Shown here in pieces: positions 1-7,450 of a stretch of DNA of 18,544 nt (position 1 is the first letter of the stretch; each line of letters starts with the position of its first letter). The DNA lies in assembly GCA_049662565.1 (NCBI GenBank), contig JBATBW010000134.1, positions 1 through 18,544 on the forward strand, given 5' to 3'. The translations under genes were made by a program, and so were the position numbers. Origin of the DNA: JBATBW01 sp049662565 (lineage in GTDB: Bacteria; Bacillota_I; Bacilli_A; Erysipelotrichales; Erysipelotrichaceae). The notes under the pieces were generated by a model. That model did no database searches, was not told where the DNA came from, and saw only the letters and a list, made by a program, of their open reading frames with translations.

Positions 1-150
1 GGATATTATTTTGGGATTTTCGGTGCAATTATTGGAGTTCCTTTATCGGCTGTAATATATAATTTAATTAGAGAATTAGTGGCATTTACATTGGATAAGA
101 AACATATTGAAGTTAATGAGAAAGAAATCATTAAAACCAATGAAAATTAA
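1..150 (+). CDS. AI-2E/PerM-family transporter, C-terminal fragment
   Basis: Partial gene: the window opens inside it in frame 1 and shows only the last 49 codons and a TAA stop. The visible part has a glycine-rich membrane segment (GIFGAIIGVPLSAVIY) followed by a short amphipathic stretch and a charged tail rich in Lys and Glu. The G-x-x-G-A-x-x-GVP-x-x-A pattern close to the C-terminus is typical of the last membrane helices of the AI-2E family (YdiK/PerM/TqsA-like permeases), which are multi-pass inner membrane proteins. The substrate cannot be told from this fragment; members range from autoinducer export to sodium/proton antiport. The call rests on one motif, so it is moderately sure. 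Confidence 0.65.
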   Translation, partial: GYYFGIFGAIIGVPLSAVIYNLIRELVAFTLDKKHIEVNEKEIIKTNEN

Positions 151-169
151 TGCTGATTTATAGTATAAT
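141..169 (+). promoter_or_regulatory. Putative promoter of pduL
   Basis: A perfect -10 hexamer TATAAT lies at 164-169, with a poor -35 candidate (TGAAAA, 141-146) 17 nt upstream. Transcription would begin near 176, which gives a leader of about 22 nt carrying the AGGAAGG ribosome site. The weak -35 keeps confidence modest. Confidence 0.4.
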
Positions 170-197
170 ATTTAAGGAAAAGGAAGGTAATATTATA

Positions 198-767
198 ATG
201 AAAGAAGTTTTAGTAGAAGTAAGCGCAAGACATGTACATTTGTCTAATGATGATTTAGCGTTTTTATTTGGTGAAGGATATGAGTTAACTCATAAAAAAG
301 ACTTAAGTCAACCGGACCAATATGCTTGTGAAGAAAGAGTTACTCTTGTAGGTGATAAGGGAGAACTGAAAAATGTTATTATTTTAGGACCTACTCGTAA
401 AAATACGCAAATTGAATTATCTTTAACTGACGCTAGAAGTTTAGGTGTTAAAGCTTTAGTTCGTGAATCAGGGGATATTGAAGGGACATTTGGTTGTAAG
501 ATAATTGGTCCAAAAGGTGAATTAACGATCACTAAAGGTGTAATTGCAGCGAAAAGACATATTCATATGACTGTCAGTGATGCGGCAGAAATTAATGTGA
601 AAAATGGCGATGTTATAAAATTACAATTAGATACAGAAGATCGTAGTTTAGTGTTTGATGATGTTGTTGTTCGTGTTAGTGATAAGTTCGCGACTGCTGT
701 GCATTTAGATACAGATGAAGCAAATGCTGCAGGTTTTGTAAAAGGTAACGGAACTATAATATTATAA
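198..767 (+). CDS. pduL: Phosphate propanoyltransferase PduL (phosphotransacylase)
   Basis: Cytosolic enzyme that interconverts an acyl-CoA plus phosphate with acyl-phosphate plus CoA, feeding acetate/propionate kinase. The 189-residue protein has the two PduL half-domains. The first holds RHVHLS (residues 11-16, His12 and His14), the second KRHIHM (119-124, His121 and His123), the HxH pairs that hold the metal ions in this family. The signature HLDTDEANAAG is at 169-179. The start at 198 is chosen because AGGAAGG (181-187) sits 10 nt upstream and homologues begin with this short strand; an in-frame ATG at 150 lies upstream of the likely transcription start. The protein has no N-terminal encapsulation extension and no microcompartment shell gene is nearby, so it probably acts as a general Pta replacement in fermentation rather than in an organelle. 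A hairpin terminator overlaps its stop codon. Confidence 0.93.
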   Translation: MKEVLVEVSARHVHLSNDDLAFLFGEGYELTHKKDLSQPDQYACEERVTLVGDKGELKNVIILGPTRKNTQIELSLTDARSLGVKALVRESGDIEGTFGCKIIGPKGELTITKGVIAAKRHIHMTVSDAAEINVKNGDVIKLQLDTEDRSLVFDDVVVRVSDKFATAVHLDTDEANAAGFVKGNGTIIL

Positions 768-791
768 TCAGTACTTAGTACTGATTTTTTT
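766..791 (+). terminator. Rho-independent terminator after pduL
   Basis: Nine-bp stem AATCAGTAC / GTACTGATT with a TTA loop (766-786), running into a T tract (785-791). It starts at the pduL stop codon. The next gene's ribosome site follows directly at 792-798 with no room for a separate promoter, so the downstream gene may depend on read-through or on a promoter inside pduL (TATAAT hexamers occur at 755-760 and 763-768, without a clear -35). Confidence 0.75.
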
Positions 792-804
792 AAAGGAGAG
801 CAAG

Positions 805-1641
805 ATGAAATTAGAAAATAGTCGCTATGTTGTACAATTTATACCCCGTAGTGCTCAATGTATTCACTTTATTGATAAGTTGAGTGGTTATGATATTATA
901 TGGTCAGGGGATAGTAAATATTGGGCTAATCATAATCCGATTTTATTTCCGATGATTGGTAACACATATAGTAAGAAATACATGATTAATGGTTTAGAAT
1001 ACTCTTTTGGTAATCATGGAGTTATTCGCCATATGGATTTTGATTTAGTTAGTCAAAATGATGACTCTTTAATTTTACAAGTTAAGGCTAATGATTGGTC
1101 GAAAGAACAATATCCTTTTAATTTTACGATGAATGTTAAATATACGCTAGCTGATAACACTTTACTAATAGACTATGAAATAATTAATAATGATGAAAAA
1201 GATATGCCATTTATTTTTGGTTTGCATCCGGCTTTTGCGATTGATGAAGATGTGAGTAATTATCATTTACAATTCGAAAAAAAAGAGATATTGACGCAAT
1301 TACTAAATGAAAACATTCAATTAGAAGATAAAGTTATTACTGAGAATATTGATTTGAGTGAAGAAATATTCGAAAAATATCCTACTTTAATTTATAAAGA
1401 TATGGTTAGTGATTATGTTCAATTAGTTAGTGATAAACATAATATCGAAGTAGGAATTAAGGGATATCCATATTTAGCTTTTTGGAAAAAAGAAGAAGCG
1501 AGATTTGTTTGCATTGAACCTTGGTGTGGACTTGGTGATTCTAGTGAACATCATTACGATTTTTATGAGCGCCCAAATATGACAATTTTAAAAGCCAATG
1601 AGAATTATCGTACCAGTTATTATATAAAATATAATAAGTAG
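805..1641 (+). CDS. Aldose 1-epimerase family protein (LacX-like)
   Basis: Probable sugar mutarotase-like enzyme, cytosolic, 278 residues, the usual length for the LacX branch of the galactose mutarotase superfamily. Visible marks: PILFPMIG (45-52) and NHGVIRHMDF (70-79), matching the conserved HG-x-x-R block; GLHPAF (139-144) with the candidate acid His141; and CIEPWCGLGD (236-245) with Glu238 in the place of the catalytic base. Anomer conversion of an aldose such as galactose or glucose is the family reaction; several LacX-like proteins have no proven substrate, so specificity is open. A good ribosome site (AAAGGAGAG, 792-800) precedes ATG 805. It stands six nt before the LCP gene and both probably share a transcript, separated from pduL by a hairpin. 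Confidence 0.85.
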   Translation: MKLENSRYVVQFIPRSAQCIHFIDKLSGYDIIWSGDSKYWANHNPILFPMIGNTYSKKYMINGLEYSFGNHGVIRHMDFDLVSQNDDSLILQVKANDWSKEQYPFNFTMNVKYTLADNTLLIDYEIINNDEKDMPFIFGLHPAFAIDEDVSNYHLQFEKKEILTQLLNENIQLEDKVITENIDLSEEIFEKYPTLIYKDMVSDYVQLVSDKHNIEVGIKGYPYLAFWKKEEARFVCIEPWCGLGDSSEHHYDFYERPNMTILKANENYRTSYYIKYNK

Positions 1642-1647
1642 GTTTTT

Positions 1648-2559
1648 ATGACAAATAGTAAGAAGAAAAAGAGAAAAGTTAAATGGGGCAGATTAATATT
1701 TCTTTTATGTAGCTTTATTTTGATTGTCACTTTATTGCTTGGTGCTATTGGTGGGGCAATTTTTTATGCTTATTTAAACTATCAAGTAGGACAAGTTAAA
1801 GATACTAATATTGTAGTAATGGGTATTGATGGAAGAGAAGCTACGGATAATACCAATCGTACTGATGCCTTATTGATGGCTTCAGTAGATTTTGAAGGTA
1901 AAAAATTAGAGTTGGTATCATTCCCTAGAGATTCTTATGTATATATTCCTTGTGAAAAAGGTGGTGTAAAAGATAAGATTACTCATGCTTATCGCTATGG
2001 TGAAAAAGAGTGTACTTTAGAAACTTTAAGAGGTTTATTAGAATTAGATAAATTAGATACTTATGTGATTGTCAATTTTGAGAAGATGATCTTATTAATT
2101 GATGAATTGAAGGGAATCAATTTAACGCCAACTAAAAGTTTTTGCGAGTTAGGCACATCCGATCAACAAATTTGTTTTACAGAAGGGCAAGACACCTTAA
2201 TGAGTGGTGAAATGGCTTTAGCTTATAGTCGCCATCGTAAAACGGATAATGATATTAAACGGGCACAACGGCAACAAGAAGTTATTAAAGCAATAGTTAA
2301 TAAAGCTAAGAATGTTGATTTATGGACAATGTATCAATTTGGTACTAAAGCACTAAAAACAATTGATACTAATTTAAATATTACGCAATTATACGCATTT
2401 TATAAATTGTCGTTGGAAGATGAATTTGTAATCAATCAAAACAAAGCGAAAGGTTATGATGCTTATTTGATATCTCCAATATATAAAGAGAAGTCGTATT
2501 ATTATGTTTTGGATGAAGATTGGCTCAAAGATTATAAAAGTAAAATTAAAAATAATTAA
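1648..2559 (+). CDS. LytR-CpsA-Psr (LCP) family cell-wall glycopolymer ligase
   Basis: Membrane-anchored enzyme expected to move polyprenyl-phosphate-linked glycopolymers (teichoic acid or capsule type) onto peptidoglycan outside the cell. The 303-residue protein has a very basic cytosolic tail (4-15), one membrane helix (about 16-42) and an extracellular LCP domain. Conserved residues are present: NRTDAL with Arg71 and Asp73, SFPRDSYV with Arg94 and Asp95, and YSRHRKTDNDIKRAQRQ (193-209) with Arg195, Arg197, Asp202, Arg205 and Arg208, which bind the pyrophosphate head and metal. The ribosome site is weak (AGG five nt before ATG). It follows the epimerase gene by six nt and is closed by a strong terminator, so it is transcriptionally separate from the division cluster although functionally close to it. 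The polymer it attaches is unknown. Confidence 0.92.
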   Translation: MTNSKKKKRKVKWGRLIFLLCSFILIVTLLLGAIGGAIFYAYLNYQVGQVKDTNIVVMGIDGREATDNTNRTDALLMASVDFEGKKLELVSFPRDSYVYIPCEKGGVKDKITHAYRYGEKECTLETLRGLLELDKLDTYVIVNFEKMILLIDELKGINLTPTKSFCELGTSDQQICFTEGQDTLMSGEMALAYSRHRKTDNDIKRAQRQQEVIKAIVNKAKNVDLWTMYQFGTKALKTIDTNLNITQLYAFYKLSLEDEFVINQNKAKGYDAYLISPIYKEKSYYYVLDEDWLKDYKSKIKNN

Positions 2560-2586
2560 AAAGAGTTGAAAAACTCTTTTTTTTTT
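2558..2586 (+). terminator. Rho-independent terminator after the LCP gene
   Basis: Ten-bp stem AAAAAGAGTT / AACTCTTTTT closed by a GAAA tetraloop, with ten consecutive T (2577-2586). It begins at the LCP stop codon and insulates the mraZ operon from upstream transcription. Confidence 0.9.
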
Positions 2587-2590
2587 GGTT

Positions 2591-2604
2591 TAAAGTGGTA
2601 TAAT
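2591..2604 (+). promoter_or_regulatory. Promoter of the mraZ division cluster
   Basis: Extended -10 element TG-g-TATAAT (2596-2604). The only sequence at -35 distance is the T tract of the preceding terminator, so recognition probably relies on the extended -10. Transcription would start near 2611, giving a leader of about 47 nt. The whole promoter lies inside the MraZ-box-like repeat array. Confidence 0.65.
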
Positions 2605-2649
2605 TGTGGTAAGAAATAGGGGAAAGTGTCATTAAATGGTACTTTGTGG
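2592..2649 (+). promoter_or_regulatory. MraZ-box repeat array (candidate autoregulatory operator)
   Basis: Heptamers resembling AAAGTGG recur with a 10-nt pitch: AAAGTGG 2592-2598, ATTGTGG 2603-2609, a poor GAAATAG 2613-2619, AAAGTGT 2623-2629, TAAATGG 2633-2639 and TTTGTGG 2643-2649. MraZ is known to bind arrays of such GTG(G/T) motifs with short fixed spacers ahead of its own operon in several bacteria, including Mollicutes. Here the array runs over the -10 box and into the mraZ ribosome site. The spacing and location are read directly; binding is inferred. Confidence 0.7.
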
Positions 2650-2657
2650 GTGATTTT

Positions 2658-3092
2658 ATGTATTTCATGGGCGAATTCAACCACAATATCGATTCAAAAG
2701 GTCGAATTGTGATACCAAGTAAATATCGTGAATACTTTAATGACAAAGTCATTTTGACGCGTGGTTATGATGGCTGTCTTTCTTTATATTTAGAGGAACA
2801 ATGGTTAAAGATAATTGATGAGTTAAATAAGTTGCCTTTAACTAACAATGAAGTGAGAAATTATGTTCGGCTTACTACTGCCAAAGCTAGTGATTGTGAA
2901 ATTGACAATCAAAATCGTATTTTAATTTCTAAAAGTATGATGTCGTTAGCACAATTACAAAAGGAATGTGTTTTTGTAGGTGCTAACGATCATTTAGAAT
3001 TATGGGCTAAAGAAAAATGGGAGGAATATAGTAATGCCGTTAACGACAAATATGAAGAAGTTGCGGAAAGCGTTACTAGTTTTCTAAAATAA
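2658..3092 (+). CDS. mraZ: Transcriptional regulator MraZ
   Basis: DNA-binding regulator of the division/cell-wall cluster, 144 residues, normal family length. It has two AbrB-like swapped-hairpin repeats: NHNIDSKGRIVIPSKYRE near the N-terminus and CEIDNQNRILISKSM in the second half, with the ELW motif and a helical tail. The start is set at ATG 2658 (MYFMGEFNHN), because homologues begin a few residues before the MGE-x-x-H motif and GGGTGA (2648-2653) precedes it; a GTG at 2646 would lie inside that ribosome site. MraZ forms ring oligomers that bind repeated boxes ahead of its own gene, and such an array is present here. It is the first gene of an operon with rsmH, which starts one nt after its stop. 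Confidence 0.95.
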   Translation: MYFMGEFNHNIDSKGRIVIPSKYREYFNDKVILTRGYDGCLSLYLEEQWLKIIDELNKLPLTNNEVRNYVRLTTAKASDCEIDNQNRILISKSMMSLAQLQKECVFVGANDHLELWAKEKWEEYSNAVNDKYEEVAESVTSFLK

Positions 3093-3093
3093 T

Positions 3094-4023
3094 ATGCAAC
3101 ATATAAGTGTCTTATTAAATGAATGCATAGAAAATTTAAATATTAGCCCCAATAAAATATATGTCGATGGTACATTAGGCCGTGCTGGTCACAGTAGTGA
3201 AATATTAAAAAAATTGGATTTCGGTCATTTATATGCTTTTGATAAAGATTGTCAAGCGATAAAAGAATCCAACGAAAGGTTATTAAAAATCAGCAATAAC
3301 TTTACTTTAATCAACGATGATTTTAGTAATATGACTAATGATTTAGCAAATTTAGGAATTAGTGAAGTAGATGGAATTTTATTAGATCTTGGGGTGTCGA
3401 GCCCTCAATTTGATGATCCTAATCGTGGTTTTTCTTATCGATTTGATGCGAAATTAGATATGCGTATGGATCAAAATCAGGCACTTAGTGCCTATGAAGT
3501 AGTAAATGACTATGCTTATGGTGATTTAGTTAGAATTTTCTTTACTTATGGCGAGGAAAAGTTTAGCAAACAAATCGCGCGAGCAATTGTCAAAGTCAGA
3601 GAAACAAATAAAATTGAAACGACTCTACAATTAGTTGATGTCATTAAAAGCGCTTTGCCTAGTAAAGTGTTAAATAGTAAAGGGCATCCCGCTAAACAAG
3701 TGTTTCAAGCTATTAGAATAGAAGTAAATCATGAGTTAGAAGCATTGGAATTAGTTTTAGAACAAGCAATTAAATTGTTGGCCCCTAAAGGAAGATTAGT
3801 GGTTATTACTTTTCATTCTTTAGAGGATCGTATGGTTAAAAATATTTTTAAAGAATGGTGTAAAGATTTTGATTTTGACAAAAAAATACCAATTAAAGCA
3901 AGTGACATTAAACAAAGCGATTATCAATTAGTAAATAAAAAAGTTATTTTACCAACTGTAGAAGAACTTGAACATAATAAGCGTTCTCACAGTGCCAAAT
4001 TACGTGTTTTAGAAAGGAAATAA
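3094..4023 (+). CDS. rsmH: 16S rRNA (cytosine(1402)-N(4))-methyltransferase RsmH
   Basis: S-adenosylmethionine-dependent enzyme that methylates N4 of C1402 in the 16S rRNA decoding centre. The 309 residues match the family length. Motifs: DGTLGRAGHS (25-34) for SAM binding, Asp50 at the end of strand 2, LLDLGVSSPQFD (97-108), DMRMD (122-126), FQAIRIEVNHEL (204-215) and ITFHSLEDR (238-246); a helical insert lies between. The ATG is one nt after the mraZ stop (TAA-t-ATG) and has no recognisable Shine-Dalgarno sequence within 20 nt, so translation is probably coupled to mraZ. This gene order is the classic start of the dcw cluster. Older name: mraW. Confidence 0.97.
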   Translation: MQHISVLLNECIENLNISPNKIYVDGTLGRAGHSSEILKKLDFGHLYAFDKDCQAIKESNERLLKISNNFTLINDDFSNMTNDLANLGISEVDGILLDLGVSSPQFDDPNRGFSYRFDAKLDMRMDQNQALSAYEVVNDYAYGDLVRIFFTYGEEKFSKQIARAIVKVRETNKIETTLQLVDVIKSALPSKVLNSKGHPAKQVFQAIRIEVNHELEALELVLEQAIKLLAPKGRLVVITFHSLEDRMVKNIFKEWCKDFDFDKKIPIKASDIKQSDYQLVNKKVILPTVEELEHNKRSHSAKLRVLERK

Positions 4024-4025
4024 GT

Positions 4026-4313
4026 ATGAAGAAAAAAGTTAAAAAAAGAAAAAACATCTGCGATTTTATTATTAATAAATGGTTAATTGTTTGTTCAGTT
4101 TGTATATTGGTACAATTTGGATTAACTGTTTTAAATCGTTCTTTAAGTTTAACCTTGGATAATAATTTAGATCGTATTAATGTATTAGTAAAAGAAAATG
4201 AACAATTTAGCAATGATACTTTAGCTTTAGCTTCATATGATAGAGTCGTTACTTTAGCTAACCAAAATGGGATGAATTTGAATCAAAATAACGTCGTTAA
4301 TATTAATAGATAG
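4026..4313 (+). CDS. ftsL: Cell division protein FtsL-like
   Basis: Small bitopic divisome protein, 95 residues. It has a strongly basic cytosolic start (KKKVKKRK, 2-9), one membrane helix (about 18-37) and an extracellular heptad-like region ending in the FtsL-like stretch ASYDRVVTLANQNGMNL (69-85). FtsL proteins vary greatly in sequence; identification rests on topology, this C-terminal motif and position between rsmH and the septal PBP, where ftsL always sits. It should pair with DivIC/FtsB by coiled coil and activate septal wall synthesis. AAAGGAAATAAGT precedes ATG 4026, two nt after the rsmH stop. The coiled coil is short compared with Bacillus FtsL. Confidence 0.85.
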   Translation: MKKKVKKRKNICDFIINKWLIVCSVCILVQFGLTVLNRSLSLTLDNNLDRINVLVKENEQFSNDTLALASYDRVVTLANQNGMNLNQNNVVNINR

Positions 4314-4314
4314 T

Positions 4315-6471
4315 ATGAATGATATTAATAAGAATATTAAAATATTTACTAAAGTTTTGACAATAATTTGTACATGTGTGCTAATAAACGTCTGTTTAGT
4401 AGCCTTTTTTGGTTATCATTTGCCTAGTGGTACATATTTTAAGGGAATGGGTAAAAATTTAAGTTTATTGGATGAAGATACAGTTGCTAATCGCGGTAAA
4501 ATTATGGATAATCATGGAACAATTCTGGCATATGATGTTCAAACATATATGATAGTTGCGGTGCTAGATAAAGATCGCATTAGTTCAAGTAAAGAAACTG
4601 TATATGTTAAGGATAAAGAAAATACTGCCAAACAGTTGGCACCTGTTTTAGGATGTAGTGAAGATTATTTATTAAGTTTATTTAATCAAGATTTAAAACA
4701 AACATATCTTGGCGAATATGGTATCAATTTAAGTTTAGATAAGAAAAATGAAATAATTGGTTTGAAATTGCCCGGAATTGAATTTGCGAATATGACAGGT
4801 AGATATTATCCATATGGATCATTATTAGCGAATACTATTGGCTATACTTCTTTTGATCCAAAACAAAAACAGTTAGTAGGAAAAATGGGGGTTGAAAAAT
4901 TATATAATAATCAACTTACAGGTACTAATGGTCACATAAAATACCAAATTGATGCTTTTGGTAGATTTTTACCAGATTCTACTTTTGATGAAAAGGTGGC
5001 GATTGATGGTAATAACGTCTATTTAACTATCGATAAAGGAATTCAAGAAATGATGGAACAAGCTCTAAAAGGAGTAAGTAACCATTTTAATGCGCAAGAA
5101 GCATGGGGCGCTGTAGTAGAAGTAGAAACTGGGAAAATATTATCTTGGGCTCAATATCCTAGCTTTGACTTAAATAACTTAAGTGATTTAAAAAATTATT
5201 ATAATTTAGGATTTGAAATTCCTTATGAAGTTGGTTCAACAATGAAACCAATTACATATGCAATTGCTTTAGAAACGACGAATTTAGATCCCGAAAATAC
5301 TTTTGATAGTACTCCATTTTATATTAGATATTATGATAATGGTAAAATGGAAAGAACAACTAGCGATAAGGCTGTTTCTTCAATTCGTAACTTTTCAAAT
5401 CGTAACTGGGGAACAATTTCTCATAAAGATGGTTTGATGTATTCAGCAAATACGGGTATTGCGGATTTAATGGTTAACTACTTAGATACTAAAACATATA
5501 AGGATTATATGTATCGGTTTGGTTTTTTTAATCCAGTGAATAGTGATTTATTTACCGATGATCCTGGTGTGGATAATATGAATTACCCTATCGAGTATAT
5601 TACATCAGGTTATGGCCAGGGTTCTACTTTTACTATGGCTCAATTATTACAAGCATATACTGCCATTTATGGCGATGGATCGCTAAAAAAACCATATATG
5701 ATTGATAAGATTGTTGATTCTAAAAACGAAGTAGTTTATCAAGGTAAAACACAAGTTGTAGGTAAACCTATAAGTGAAAAAACAGCTAAAAAGATGCAAG
5801 AACTATTAACTCATGTTGTCGAAGGTGGTGGTAGTGCTGCGGGTAATTATAAGATTCCAGAAGTAAAAATTAGTGGTAAAACCGGTACTGGAGAAATTGC
5901 GAAAGGTGGAAATTATAATAGTAATATGGTTACATCATCAGTTATTTTAGGTATGCCGGCTGATAACCCAAAAGTCATTTGTTATTATGCTTTTGTAGCT
6001 TATGATAATCATGCCTTAAACTATGCACCGCAATATTTTAAACAAGTATTGCGAAAAACGGCAACTACTTTAGGTTTGAAAGACGGAGCTAGTGAACAAG
6101 TTAATCAAATTGTTAATGAAGGTGTTAAAATGCCAAATGTTGTGAATTATAGTTTAGATTATGCATATAAGCTTTTCGCAAGTAAAAAAATAGTTCCAAT
6201 AATTATTGGTAATGGAAATAAAATTGTTAAGCAGTTTCCTAATTATGACGAAATAGTATATAATAATAGAAAAGTATTCTTGCTAAGTGATGCAAGTGAG
6301 ATAAAAATCCCGAACTTGAAGGGATATACTTTAAAAGAAGCAAAAGAGTTCTTTTCGTTAATTGATAATGTCAAAGTTGTATATCAAGGTAATGGGAAAG
6401 TTAAAAATCAATCTCTATCTGCAGGGTCAGTAATAAATACTGAAGAAACAATTACTATTGAATTAGAATAG
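4315..6471 (+). CDS. Class B penicillin-binding protein with PASTA domains (PBP2B/SpoVD type)
   Basis: Septal peptidoglycan DD-transpeptidase, 718 residues. Order: membrane anchor (about 9-33), PBP dimerisation/pedestal domain (about 55-225), transpeptidase domain (about 260-580) and two PASTA repeats (about 604-658 and 663-718). Catalytic motifs are all present: STMK with nucleophile Ser308 and Lys311, SAN at 377-379 and KTGTGE beginning at Lys522. PASTA domains bind wall fragments or muropeptides and are typical of Firmicute PBP2x/PBP2B and SpoVD. The ATG lies one nt after the ftsL stop (TAG-t-ATG) with no clear ribosome site, again suggesting coupling. Its place after ftsL and before mraY marks it as the division FtsI equivalent; a sporulation role cannot be excluded from sequence alone, but only one such gene is seen. 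Confidence 0.95.
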   Translation: MNDINKNIKIFTKVLTIICTCVLINVCLVAFFGYHLPSGTYFKGMGKNLSLLDEDTVANRGKIMDNHGTILAYDVQTYMIVAVLDKDRISSSKETVYVKDKENTAKQLAPVLGCSEDYLLSLFNQDLKQTYLGEYGINLSLDKKNEIIGLKLPGIEFANMTGRYYPYGSLLANTIGYTSFDPKQKQLVGKMGVEKLYNNQLTGTNGHIKYQIDAFGRFLPDSTFDEKVAIDGNNVYLTIDKGIQEMMEQALKGVSNHFNAQEAWGAVVEVETGKILSWAQYPSFDLNNLSDLKNYYNLGFEIPYEVGSTMKPITYAIALETTNLDPENTFDSTPFYIRYYDNGKMERTTSDKAVSSIRNFSNRNWGTISHKDGLMYSANTGIADLMVNYLDTKTYKDYMYRFGFFNPVNSDLFTDDPGVDNMNYPIEYITSGYGQGSTFTMAQLLQAYTAIYGDGSLKKPYMIDKIVDSKNEVVYQGKTQVVGKPISEKTAKKMQELLTHVVEGGGSAAGNYKIPEVKISGKTGTGEIAKGGNYNSNMVTSSVILGMPADNPKVICYYAFVAYDNHALNYAPQYFKQVLRKTATTLGLKDGASEQVNQIVNEGVKMPNVVNYSLDYAYKLFASKKIVPIIIGNGNKIVKQFPNYDEIVYNNRKVFLLSDASEIKIPNLKGYTLKEAKEFFSLIDNVKVVYQGNGKVKNQSLSAGSVINTEETITIELE

Positions 6472-6480
6472 GGGAACTAC

Positions 6481-7443
6481 ATGAAAATATTACTAAATTT
6501 TATTTTGTCATTAGGATTAGGATTAATAATTATTCCAAAGATTTTAATTCCGTTTTTAAAATCTTTGAAAATCAAACAAAGCGTGAGAAAAGAAGGACCA
6601 CAAAGTCACATCAGCAAAAGTGGGACACCAATTATGGGTGGTTTGTATTTTGTTATTGTACCTACTATTATTTTTGTGATACTTGATTATCAAGCTTTAT
6701 TGTCTTGGCAAGGGTTAACTTTGATTATTTCTTATTTAGGATATGGTTTGATTGGTTTTATTGATGATTACTTAATTGTGGTTAAACATAATAATGATGG
6801 GCTTAAACCAAGTATTAAATTTTTATTGCAAGTGTTATTAACGATTGGTATATATTTGCTTATTGCAAATCATATTGATAGTGTCTTAGTGTTACCGTTG
6901 TTAAATATTGAGATCAATTTGGGATTTGTTTATCCATTGTTTATTTTAGTAATGTTTACGGCGACAACCAACGGTACTAACTTGAGTGATGGTTTGGATG
7001 GTCTTTGTGCCGGATTGTCGATTATTGCTTTTAGTTGTTTTATGGTTATTGCTTATCTACAAAATAATGAATTAATCATGATCTTTCTAAGTGGAGTGAT
7101 TGGGGCATTATTAGCTTACTTATATTTTAATAAGAAGCCAGCTAAATTATTTATGGGCGATGTTGGTTCATTGGCTATTGGTGGTTTATTAGCTTCAATT
7201 GCTTTATTATTAAATGAAGAAATGATGCTTGTTTACATTGGCATGATTTTTGTTATTGAAGTAGTGTCAGTTGTATTACAAGTTGGTAGTTACAAATTAA
7301 GAAATGGTAAAAGAATTTTTAAAATGGCGCCAATTCATCATCATTTTGAATTATGTGGTATGAAAGAAAAGAGTGTTGTTTTAATGTTTTGGTTTAGTGG
7401 TTTAGCATTTGGTGTTATTGGTTTACTCATTTATATATTTTAG
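6481..7443 (+). CDS. mraY: Phospho-N-acetylmuramoyl-pentapeptide-transferase MraY
   Basis: Integral membrane enzyme that moves phospho-MurNAc-pentapeptide from UDP to undecaprenyl phosphate, forming lipid I. The 320 residues (family about 320-360) contain about ten hydrophobic helices. Signature residues: IDDYLIV with Asp95-Asp96, TNLSDGLDGL (166-175) with Asp170 and Asp173, FMGDVGSL (224-231) with Asp227, and APIHHHFELCG (283-293) with the histidine triplet 286-288. Ribosome site AGGGGAA precedes ATG 6481, ten nt after the PBP gene. In most Firmicutes murD, spoVE/ftsW and murG follow; here a HAD phosphatase gene follows seven nt after the stop, so this is the last recognisable dcw gene of the cluster. 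Confidence 0.97.
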   Translation: MKILLNFILSLGLGLIIIPKILIPFLKSLKIKQSVRKEGPQSHISKSGTPIMGGLYFVIVPTIIFVILDYQALLSWQGLTLIISYLGYGLIGFIDDYLIVVKHNNDGLKPSIKFLLQVLLTIGIYLLIANHIDSVLVLPLLNIEINLGFVYPLFILVMFTATTNGTNLSDGLDGLCAGLSIIAFSCFMVIAYLQNNELIMIFLSGVIGALLAYLYFNKKPAKLFMGDVGSLAIGGLLASIALLLNEEMMLVYIGMIFVIEVVSVVLQVGSYKLRNGKRIFKMAPIHHHFELCGMKEKSVVLMFWFSGLAFGVIGLLIYIF

Positions 7444-7450
7444 GTAAATT

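Noticed and set aside
150..197. Upstream ATG 150 as the start of pduL
   Set aside because: It overlaps the upstream stop region, lies before the likely transcription start (about 176), and adds 16 residues not seen in PduL; ATG 198 has the good ribosome site.
198..1641. A propanediol or ethanolamine microcompartment operon suggested by pduL
   Set aside because: No shell proteins, dehydratase or encapsulation peptide are present; the following gene is a sugar epimerase relative.
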